From Salinibacterium sp. SWN248 (lineage in GTDB: Bacteria; Actinomycetota; Actinomycetes; Actinomycetales; Microbacteriaceae): 64,000 bases of DNA. A model generated the notes under the pieces. That model saw only the letters and a list, made by a program, of their open reading frames with translations. It had not been told where the DNA came from and did no database searches. The translations under genes were made by a program, and so were the position numbers. Location: assembly GCF_015864575.1 (NCBI RefSeq), contig NZ_JADYWW010000001.1:1077719-1141718 (forward strand), read 5' to 3'. Within the stretch, counting starts at the first letter, position 1; each line of letters opens with the position of its first letter. Of the stretch, positions 34,433 to 41,864 are shown piece after piece.

Positions 34433-36207
34433 GATTGATACTGAAGACGCTTCGGGAACTCGTCCCGCTTCTGCCCGACCGCGCCCAGCGATTCTTGTGG
34501 GGCTACATTGTGGCATCAACGTCGTTGGCAATCCTCGACATCGCGGCCCTCGGCCTCCTCGCTATCTCGCTGAGTTCGATGGTGGCGAACCTGCCAGTAC
34601 AGCTTCCCCTCATTGGCGCGGTTCCCACCGAAAGCTATGTCTGGATCGTGCTGACGGTCTCCCTGCTCATCATCACGAAGTCGATCTTGAGCATCAGCCT
34701 TCAGTGGGTCGCCACCCGCCGCTTTGCCTCGTACGAACTTGAAATTGGCGACAAACTCTTCAACGCCTACATTCGGGCGCCCTGGTCTGACCGTCTGAAG
34801 CGCAGCACCGCACAGTTGGTTCGCTTGGCCGATGTCGGAATCGCGAACACGATTTCTTCGTTCCTGCTGCCTGCCATGACGATGCCGACGCTCGTGATAA
34901 CGGCGGTGTCCATTTTTGCGGTTCTCGTCATTGCGCAGCCTGCTACGGCTCTCATCACTGTCGTGTACCTCGGCGGGATGGCTGTGCTGCTTGCTGCCGT
35001 CGTCTCGCGCAAGTCAGTTCAGGCGGGGCGGGCGAACCGCGACTACTCGTTCGCCGTCGCGACTCTGATGACCGACATGGTGTCAGCTCTCAAAGAGATC
35101 ACGCTCCGCAACAAGGCCTCCGAAGTGGCAGAAGTCGTTCACTCGAATCGTATTCACACCACGAGAGCCCGTGCGAACATCAACTTCTTGTCCGCCGTGC
35201 CGAAGTTTGTCTTGGATGCGGCTCTGATCGGTGGATTCTTACTGGTCGGAGGGTTCGCCTATATCGGTGGCGGCCTTCCCGACGCACTCGCAGCGGTTGC
35301 AATTTTTGGCGTTGCAGGCTTCCGGCTAGTGCCGGCTCTCACTGGTTTTCAGTCGGTTCTCACCGTTACTCACGCGAGCTCGCCGCACGTGCAGGCAGTC
35401 ATCGACGACATTTACCAGTCGCGCGTCTACATCGAGCGTGCGGAGACAATTGGGCACGACCCGATCGGGGAGTCACCTCGCTCGCTCGAGCTTGAGAACG
35501 TCAGCTTTACCTATGACGGCTCAACGCTGCCGGCGATCGACGAAGTCAATTTGACGATTCCGATGGGCAGCACACTGGGTCTGGTCGGATCATCCGGAGC
35601 GGGTAAGAGCACGCTGGTCGACATCCTTCTGGGGCTTCTGGTTCCCTCGGACGGTTCCATTGAGCTCGATGGCGAACCGCTGGAAAATGTACTCGCTTCG
35701 TGGCGGGCACGCGTTGGTTATGTGCCACAGGATGTAGCGATTTTTGAGGGTTCGATTGCTCAGAACGTCGCGCTCGTCTGGAACACCGCGTTTGACCCCG
35801 AGCGCGTGGAGAGTGCGCTTCGCCGCGCACAACTATGGACAACAGTGGAGTCTCGCCCCGACGGCATGAACTCGCCAGTGGGCGAACGAGGAATGTCACT
35901 GTCTGGTGGGCAACGACAACGACTCGGAATCGCTCGCGCTCTGTACGCCGATCCCCTGATTCTCGTGCTCGATGAGGCAACGAGTGCGCTCGACACTAAA
36001 ACGGAGTCGGATGTTGCTGCCGCGATTCGATCGCTGCGTGGCGAAATCACGATTGTTTCTGTTGCGCACCGCCTGTCAACGATCCGCGACAACGACCAGG
36101 TGTGCTTCATGCGTGATGGTCGGATCGTCGCTGTGGGAAGCTTCGATGAACTCGTGGCTCAGGTGCCGGAGTTCGCAGAGCAAGCAGCTCTCGCTGGCAT
36201 TAGCTAA
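34429..36207 (+). CDS. ABC exporter, PglK-like lipid-linked sugar flippase
   Basis: A 592-residue half-transporter fusing six membrane helices (about 22-320) to an ATPase. Walker A GSSGAGKST is at 387-395, the Q-loop glutamine at Q434, the signature LSGGQ at 491-495 and Walker B ILVLDEATSALD at 511-522. The closest functional type, given its neighbours, is PglK, which flips a short lipid-linked oligosaccharide across the membrane as a homodimer. Lipid or peptide export by other type I exporters is the alternative. It ends the diacetamido-sugar operon. Confidence 0.85.
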   Translation: MRLILKTLRELVPLLPDRAQRFLWGYIVASTSLAILDIAALGLLAISLSSMVANLPVQLPLIGAVPTESYVWIVLTVSLLIITKSILSISLQWVATRRFASYELEIGDKLFNAYIRAPWSDRLKRSTAQLVRLADVGIANTISSFLLPAMTMPTLVITAVSIFAVLVIAQPATALITVVYLGGMAVLLAAVVSRKSVQAGRANRDYSFAVATLMTDMVSALKEITLRNKASEVAEVVHSNRIHTTRARANINFLSAVPKFVLDAALIGGFLLVGGFAYIGGGLPDALAAVAIFGVAGFRLVPALTGFQSVLTVTHASSPHVQAVIDDIYQSRVYIERAETIGHDPIGESPRSLELENVSFTYDGSTLPAIDEVNLTIPMGSTLGLVGSSGAGKSTLVDILLGLLVPSDGSIELDGEPLENVLASWRARVGYVPQDVAIFEGSIAQNVALVWNTAFDPERVESALRRAQLWTTVESRPDGMNSPVGERGMSLSGGQRQRLGIARALYADPLILVLDEATSALDTKTESDVAAAIRSLRGEITIVSVAHRLSTIRDNDQVCFMRDGRIVAVGSFDELVAQVPEFAEQAALAGIS

Positions 36208-36222
36208 CGCGCCGGGAGGGTT

Positions 36223-36729
36223 CTAGCGTTTTTCGCTCAGGTACGTAAGAGCTGCGGCGTCTCCAAAGACGGCCCCGGCCGAGCGATGACGCTTATTGAG
36301 CAGCCAGGCGGTGCGGATCGCGGCCACGTCGAGGGCAATCACAAGGTCAAACTTGTGCGAGACCGTGACCGGCGTGTGGCGGTAGGCCCGCGCAAAAACG
36401 CGCGAGGGATCGGTGGGGCTCAGAGAGTTTATGAGTCGGCCGAGTGGCGTTCTGGTGAGGGCGGCGCGAAGCTGGGGGGCCTTCACCGCTGCCAGAAGAC
36501 GATCCGCAAACGGCGCTTTATTGCTGTGCAGCGAATGGATGGTCGCACTCTGGGCGTAGGGCTTTGTGGCGTGTTTCGCAGGCTCTCGTGTCGCGATCGT
36601 GAGGCTCACCTCTCGCTGCGCGGCGGCGGCAAGTGCATCCACCAACCCCATTGCGGAATAGTTGCTGTCGAGTCGCTCAAGAACTTCGGCGTCGTTTGAT
36701 ACCAGCACGAGCACTGTTAAAGCGGTCAT
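36223..36729 (-). CDS. Hypothetical protein resembling a glycosyltransferase N-terminal half
   Basis: A 168-residue protein of unknown function. It starts with a Rossmann-like strand (LTVLVLVSNDAE) and ends with KFDLVIALDVAAIRTAWLLNKR, a pattern found at the middle of GT-B glycosyltransferases where the N-domain closes. No nucleotide-sugar C-domain follows. Either it is a remnant of a larger gene or a stand-alone acceptor-binding partner. The 4-base overlap with the upstream full-length family 4 enzyme favours a working coupled pair. It is convergent with the ABC transporter, 15 bases apart. Confidence 0.65.
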   Translation of the reverse strand: MTALTVLVLVSNDAEVLERLDSNYSAMGLVDALAAAAQREVSLTIATREPAKHATKPYAQSATIHSLHSNKAPFADRLLAAVKAPQLRAALTRTPLGRLINSLSPTDPSRVFARAYRHTPVTVSHKFDLVIALDVAAIRTAWLLNKRHRSAGAVFGDAAALTYLSEKR

Positions 36730-38048
36730 CGGGGGATGCTCCCTGGCGTAACACGGTTGGTCCACTCCGAAATGCGGGGCTCGAGTTGCTTGAGACGCTC
36801 GAAACGCACGGCAGACTCTTTCGCCTCGGACTGCGCCTGCGGTCCCGAGCTAACAACCAGCTCGCTCAGTTCGATGAGGGCTGTAGCAAAGCTCTCGGCT
36901 GACACCTCGGCGGCAGCCACCCACCGAGGGTAGTCCTGAAGAACCGTGGTCGACGCGGTTTCTGGGTGATGCAGCGACGCGATGGGCAGACCGGTTCCGG
37001 CATACTCATAAACTTTGCCACTCGAAATATAGGTGCTCTGGCCCAGCACAAGTAGCAGCGCATCAAAGCGGGAATAGACCTCAGCCACGTTCGTCTTGCT
37101 CACAATGCCCATGTAGCGGACACCATCCGCGGCATAGCTCTCGATCAGTTCGAGCATCTCTGCGTTGGGAACTGAATAGTGGCCAAGTCGGCCGTGAATT
37201 TCCAGCGTCGAATTGGCGAGGAGGGGAGAGCGCGAGCGCGCGTGACGCCATCCCTCGAGAGTTTCCCGAACCGGCATGGGGCCGTAGATCGTTCCTAGAT
37301 AGCCAAAAGTGAGGCTGCCCTGAGGTGCCTGTCGGTCGATCTGCCCCGCCAGAAATTCGGGGTCGAATCCGTTGGTGACGACCTGAAACTTTGAGGCATC
37401 GGGGGGGAACTCGCGCGCATGCCAGTCGAGAATTGGCTTGTTCACAAACCACACTTCGCTTGCACTGGCGATTAGCTTCTTTTCCCAGCGAGCGGATCGA
37501 GAGAAACGGGAGCCAATACGCGAGCCTCGGTACATGTCCAGGTGCCAGGTGTCGCGGTAGTCCATGACAAAAGGAACGCCGTAACTTTTGTGGAGGTAAT
37601 AGCCGGGAAGAAAATCGACGTTGGGGTTTGCTGTGCCGATGACGAGATCTACCGGCGTCGTGCGGTGCACCTCGCGTGCAGCCGAAACGAGCGGACCGCG
37701 CCAGGAGCCATAGCGGGGCTCGGGGAAGGCGATTCGTTCGCGAAGTGCGGTGAGAAAACTCCAGAGCAGTGGAGATTCGACGCGGAGACGACCCCAACGT
37801 GACAGGTCGGTCTCGCCGCGGGAGAGGTCAAAGGGAACCCGAATCACTGAGATCGACGGGTGGATCTGCTTCTCGGCGAGTTCGTCAGTGCCCGTGAGCG
37901 ACTCGAACGTCTCGCGAGTGGCGGTGAGGACGGTGACGCGCCATCCTGCTTGCGCATACATGTTGGCGGTTGCGAGTGCTCGGTACATTCCTGCGCCGCG
38001 AGCGGGGGGATAGCCCCAAGCAATGTAGAGCAGGTGAGGTTTAGGCAC
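36726..38048 (-). CDS. Glycosyltransferase family 4 protein
   Basis: A 440-residue GT-B enzyme. HLLYIAWGYPPARGAGMYRALATANM opens the N-domain, FVMDYRDTWHLD lies mid-protein, and the C-domain has TFGYLGTIYGPMPV and ISSGKVYEYAGTGLPIASL. The start is GTG at 38048, 6 bases after a TAGGGT box, so the message is probably leaderless. The following small gene overlaps by 4 bases. Donor and acceptor are unknown. Confidence 0.87.
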   Translation of the reverse strand: MPKPHLLYIAWGYPPARGAGMYRALATANMYAQAGWRVTVLTATRETFESLTGTDELAEKQIHPSISVIRVPFDLSRGETDLSRWGRLRVESPLLWSFLTALRERIAFPEPRYGSWRGPLVSAAREVHRTTPVDLVIGTANPNVDFLPGYYLHKSYGVPFVMDYRDTWHLDMYRGSRIGSRFSRSARWEKKLIASASEVWFVNKPILDWHAREFPPDASKFQVVTNGFDPEFLAGQIDRQAPQGSLTFGYLGTIYGPMPVRETLEGWRHARSRSPLLANSTLEIHGRLGHYSVPNAEMLELIESYAADGVRYMGIVSKTNVAEVYSRFDALLLVLGQSTYISSGKVYEYAGTGLPIASLHHPETASTTVLQDYPRWVAAAEVSAESFATALIELSELVVSSGPQAQSEAKESAVRFERLKQLEPRISEWTNRVTPGSIPR

Positions 38049-38054
38049 TCATGA

Positions 38055-38064
38055 ACCCTACTAT
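38055..38064. promoter_or_regulatory. Divergent leaderless promoter pair with overlapping -10 boxes
   Basis: Only 22 bases separate the GTG at 38048 (minus) and the ATG at 38071 (plus). Minus-strand TAGGGT occupies 38060-38055 and plus-strand TACTAT 38059-38064; both stand exactly 6 bases before their start codons and share the TA at 38059-38060. Neither direction can fit a ribosome-binding site. Confidence 0.65.
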
Positions 38065-38070
38065 TGAACT

Positions 38071-39228
38071 ATGGCGCCGCTCCGGATTCTCTGCATTTCG
38101 TTTTCTCCGATCGAACGGGACGCACGCGTGTTGCGACAGCTCGGAGTGCTCGCTGAATTCGGCGACGTCACGACTGTGGGCTACGGCTCTCAGCCCTCAG
38201 ATGCCGCGGCTCACGTGGAGATCCCCGCGAATCTGCCGTCGCTTCCGCAGACGGTGGGTGGAGTCGCGCTCCTTGCGCTTCGCCAATGGTCGCGAGCTGA
38301 ACTCGCCGCTCCCGCAGTGCAATTTGCTCTCAGCGCTCTCGCCTCCGAACGGTTCGACCTCATCGTGGCGAACGATGCGAGGGCGATCCCCGCTGCTCAC
38401 GCGCTTGCTCACGGGGCTCCAGTGTGGGCTGACCTCCATGAGTGGGCGCCGGAGGAACGTACTCACGTGCTGTCCTGGCGACTTCTTGTTGCCCCGTTGA
38501 TGCGTCATATCTGCGCCACGTATCTCACCCGCTCAGCTGCTGTTTCGACAGTGTGTGACTCGATCGCGGGTCTCTATGAGCGCGACTACCTCGTCCGCCC
38601 CACGGTGGTGCGCAACTCAACGCATTGGCGAGATCTTTCGCCGTCACCTGCAGATCCCACGACGATCCGCATGGTTCACAGCGGAGCAGCAATCCACGGG
38701 CGGAATCTTGAAGCAATGATCGATACCACTCGCGAGTTGGGGGAGGGCTACTCGTTAGACCTGTTCCTTGTCGCTGGTGGTGACGGAGGGGCCTATCTCC
38801 GCAAATTGAAGGCACGAGCCGAGGGACTAGCTTCCGTGCGCTTCAATGCACCGGTGACCCCAGCGGAACTTCCCGGAGTGTTGAACGCGTTCGATATCGG
38901 CGTGTTCTGGATTCCCCCGACACACACCAACGCGCGCTATACCCTTCCGAATAAGTTCTTTGACTATGTCCAGGCCAGACTCGCGATTGCGGTTGGACCA
39001 AGCATCGAGATGCGACAGCTGGTCGAGAGCAAGGATCTAGGGGTGGTGAGCTTGGGTTTTGAGGTTGCCGACTGTGTGGCATCCATTCGTTCATTGACGA
39101 TGAATGACATTGCAGAAATGAAGTTGCGCGTCGACGCGGCCTCGAGAGAGCTGAGCTTCGAGCACGATGGCGAAGTGATGCGGTCAATCGTTCGCCGTGC
39201 AGCGCTGACGGATTCGACGGCCACGTGA
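38071..39228 (+). CDS. Glycosyltransferase (GT-B, family 4-like)
   Basis: A 385-residue GT-B enzyme: ILCISFSPIERDARVLRQLGVL is the acceptor-domain start, LIVANDARAIPAAHAL and VWADLHEWAPEE lie in the middle, and the C-domain contains MVHSGAAIHGRNLEAMIDT and TLPNKFFDYVQARLAIAVG with the carboxylate-containing loop. The leaderless ATG is 6 bases from its -10 box. It leads into two related glycosyltransferase genes, the first by a 4-base overlap. Confidence 0.84.
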   Translation: MAPLRILCISFSPIERDARVLRQLGVLAEFGDVTTVGYGSQPSDAAAHVEIPANLPSLPQTVGGVALLALRQWSRAELAAPAVQFALSALASERFDLIVANDARAIPAAHALAHGAPVWADLHEWAPEERTHVLSWRLLVAPLMRHICATYLTRSAAVSTVCDSIAGLYERDYLVRPTVVRNSTHWRDLSPSPADPTTIRMVHSGAAIHGRNLEAMIDTTRELGEGYSLDLFLVAGGDGGAYLRKLKARAEGLASVRFNAPVTPAELPGVLNAFDIGVFWIPPTHTNARYTLPNKFFDYVQARLAIAVGPSIEMRQLVESKDLGVVSLGFEVADCVASIRSLTMNDIAEMKLRVDAASRELSFEHDGEVMRSIVRRAALTDSTAT

Positions 39229-40454
39229 GTTCTACACCCGGGATTGCCCGGCGACTGATGCGCGGGCTCAAGATCGGCGTGAAGCGGGTCGTCATTGGGC
39301 TGTTGTTGGCCTTGCCGCCCGCCGTCCAGCTGAAAGTATTGCCAGCATCTCAACGCTATGACGCATCCCAGATTCCTGAGCCCGCGAGTGTTGATCGGGA
39401 TGCTCGTGCGCGGTTGTTCATCGCACCAGCAAACTCAGCCGGCCAGGGATGGGCCTGGGCGCACGCAGTAAATAACTTTGTAGACGGTAGCGTGTCAACA
39501 AATATGGCGGTTGTCGGGCCTCACGATTTCGGGTTTGGATGTGGCGAGCCGGTGCCTCTGGGCACCTATCGGTGGTCACGGCGTTGGCAGCGGGCTCAGC
39601 GCGCGGCGGTTCCGGCCCAGTTCACTCACGTGCTTGTCGAATCTGACCGGCCTCTCTTTGGCGATGCTCACGAGCGCACCGCGGCAGCGGACATTGATGA
39701 TCTGGTCGCTGCCGGTGTTTCTGTCGGGTTGCTGTTCCACGGCAGCGACATTCGTTTGCCGAGCCGTCATGCCGCAAGGATGACATGGTCGCCATTTCAC
39801 GGGGATCGATGGTCGCTCACCCCGGCACTGCAACAGCGTGCATCCGAACTCCAACGGCGGCTTGCGGAGTCACCTTTGCCCATCTTCTATTCGACCCCCG
39901 ATCTGGCTCTGGACGTTCCGAACGGAAAATGGCTTCCTGTGGTTGTCGACCCATCCGCGTGGGAGGTCGGTGAACCGGCGTTGTCTCATGGCGGCGTTCC
40001 TGTTGTCGCACATGCCCCGAGCAAGGCTGCCGTGAAGGGGTCAGACCTTGTCGATCCTGTGATGGCGAAGCTCGACGCCGAGGGGCTTATTCGTTATGTC
40101 CGCGTGGAGAATGTTCCTTCCGCCCGCATGCCCGCCGTGTACACGTCGGTGGACATCGTTCTTGATCAATTCAGCTTGGGGATCTATGGAGTCGCCGCCT
40201 GTGAGGCAATGGCAGCAGGGCGCGTTGTGGTCTCTTTTGTGTCGGATCAAGTGCGCGAATTCGTCTCAGCCGCGACGGGGTTGACGCTTCCCATCATCGA
40301 CATTTCGCCTGATGCGATCGAGGCAGAAATGCGCGCGCTTGTGGCTGATCCTGAACGGATGCTCGAGAGCGCACGCCGAGGACCGGAGTTCGTGCGCACG
40401 GTGCACAACGGTCGGCTGAGCGCGAAAGTGCTCGAAGAGTTCCTCGAGCGCTAA
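39225..40454 (+). CDS. Predicted glycosyltransferase with IAPxNxAGQG signature, copy 1
   Basis: A 409-residue protein starting with GTG overlapping the previous stop. Distinctive motifs are IAPANSAGQGWAWA (66-79), HGSDIRLPSRH (172-182) and, in the C-domain, AHAPSKAAVKGSDLV and DIVLDQFSLGIYGVAACEAMAAG. The last block resembles the sugar-nucleotide half of GT-B enzymes, which is why I call it a glycosyltransferase. A hydrophobic patch (about 20-35) near the N-terminus may contact the membrane. The next gene is a paralogue with the same motifs. Donor and product are unknown. Confidence 0.75.
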   Translation: MSSTPGIARRLMRGLKIGVKRVVIGLLLALPPAVQLKVLPASQRYDASQIPEPASVDRDARARLFIAPANSAGQGWAWAHAVNNFVDGSVSTNMAVVGPHDFGFGCGEPVPLGTYRWSRRWQRAQRAAVPAQFTHVLVESDRPLFGDAHERTAAADIDDLVAAGVSVGLLFHGSDIRLPSRHAARMTWSPFHGDRWSLTPALQQRASELQRRLAESPLPIFYSTPDLALDVPNGKWLPVVVDPSAWEVGEPALSHGGVPVVAHAPSKAAVKGSDLVDPVMAKLDAEGLIRYVRVENVPSARMPAVYTSVDIVLDQFSLGIYGVAACEAMAAGRVVVSFVSDQVREFVSAATGLTLPIIDISPDAIEAEMRALVADPERMLESARRGPEFVRTVHNGRLSAKVLEEFLER

Positions 40455-40570
40455 CGGGGTAACTAACTCTGCGGGCGACACAAAACATTAGGCTGGCTTC
40501 GGCGAAAGATGCTGAGCTGGCGTCAGGCCGCGTGTGTTGTGCAAGAGATACGGCGAAGGGAATGCGTCTA

Positions 40571-41755
40571 GTGCAGGCTGTAACCAGAGCAGTGGCGGCG
40601 ATGATCGCGTTGCTCCCGGAGCGAGTGAGCGCTCGGCTGCGTGCGAAAAACTACCGCTATAGCGTTGCCGACGTTCCTGCCGCCCCCGTGGCCAAGGACA
40701 CTGCTATTCGCCTTTATATCGCCCCGGTCAACTTTGCGGGTCAAGGTTTTCAATGGGCTCGTGCGGCGGAGAAGCTCCCGAACGTATCGGCGATCAGCAT
40801 GCACTACGTGAAACCGGGGGATTTCGGGTACCCGGTCGATAACCCAGTACCGGTGAACGTGACTCGATTTTCTCGCTCCTGGCAGCAGCGGCAGTTTGCG
40901 GCAGTGAGTAACAACTTTTCTCACGTGATCGTCGAAGCAAACCGCGCAATGTTTGGAACGCTGTTCGATTCTGAGACGGAAAAGGAAATACGCGCTCTCC
41001 GAGCAGGAGGAGTTGCGGTCGCGGCCCTGTGCCACGGCACGGAACTACGTCTTCCGAGCCGTCACCAGAAAATCGATCAGTGGTCGCCGTTCAACGATGT
41101 CGAGTGGCCGTTGATTCCTGAGTTTGAGCGCAAGGCGATGCTGACGCGTCAGGTCTTGAGTTCGACGGGCATTCCGGTATTCGTTTCAACGCCCGAGCTG
41201 CTTCTTGACTGGCCGGAGGCGCAGTGGCTTCCGATTGTCATTGACATCGAGCGGTGGGTGCGAACAGACGCGCCGCTCCAACATCCTGTACTTCGAGTCG
41301 TACACGCGCCCTCAAAAGATACGGTCAAGGGAACCCACTTGATTGACGAAACCATGCGTCGACTCCACGAAGAAGGAGTGGTCGATTACCGAGTTGTTCG
41401 AGGTATTCCCGCGGCAGAAATGCCGGCAGAAATTGGCAAAGCGGACATTGTGATCGATCAGTTCAGGATCGGAAACTACGGCACGGCCGCGATCGAAGCG
41501 ATGGCGGCTGGTCGGCTGGTGATATCGCATGTGCACGACCAAGTCAGGGACCACGTGCGAGCGGTGTCGTCTAGAGAACTGCCCACCGTTGAGGCGACGC
41601 CCGATTCGCTCGAGCACACAATTCGCGATATCGCAGCTCGTCGAGAGCGCTATCTCCCTGTCGCGGCCGCGGGACCAGAGTTTGTGCGCGAGCTACACGA
41701 TGGCCGTCTGAGCTCCCGGATCCTCGCCTCGTTTCTCGGGCAACCCACCCTTTAG
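40571..41755 (+). CDS. Predicted glycosyltransferase with IAPxNxAGQG signature, copy 2
   Basis: A paralogue of the preceding protein, about 394 residues. It repeats IAPVNFAGQGFQWA, HGTELRLPSRH (155-165), WSPFND, VHAPSKDTVKGTHLID and DIVIDQFRIGNYGTAAIEAMAAG in the same order and spacing, but lacks most of the first 20 residues of copy 1. The frame is open from a GTG at 40532; GTG at 40571 is chosen because GAAGGGA ends 9 bases before it, whereas the ATG at 40562 touches that site. It lies 116 bases after copy 1, so it may have its own promoter. Confidence 0.73.
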   Translation: MQAVTRAVAAMIALLPERVSARLRAKNYRYSVADVPAAPVAKDTAIRLYIAPVNFAGQGFQWARAAEKLPNVSAISMHYVKPGDFGYPVDNPVPVNVTRFSRSWQQRQFAAVSNNFSHVIVEANRAMFGTLFDSETEKEIRALRAGGVAVAALCHGTELRLPSRHQKIDQWSPFNDVEWPLIPEFERKAMLTRQVLSSTGIPVFVSTPELLLDWPEAQWLPIVIDIERWVRTDAPLQHPVLRVVHAPSKDTVKGTHLIDETMRRLHEEGVVDYRVVRGIPAAEMPAEIGKADIVIDQFRIGNYGTAAIEAMAAGRLVISHVHDQVRDHVRAVSSRELPTVEATPDSLEHTIRDIAARRERYLPVAAAGPEFVRELHDGRLSSRILASFLGQPTL

Positions 41756-41864
41756 AGCGCCGCTGTCGCTCGTTTGGGGGAGCCCTGTGCGGACCGCTGG
41801 CTATATCGTGGTTTCAACTATTGGTTTAGAGTTATCTGAAGTGTGTTGTCCGAGGGGGACTGAA

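Noticed and set aside
36223-36765. Frameshift joining the small gene at 36.2 kb with its neighbour
   Set aside because: The neighbour at 36726-38048 is a complete family 4 glycosyltransferase with both domains, so the small gene is not its missing part.
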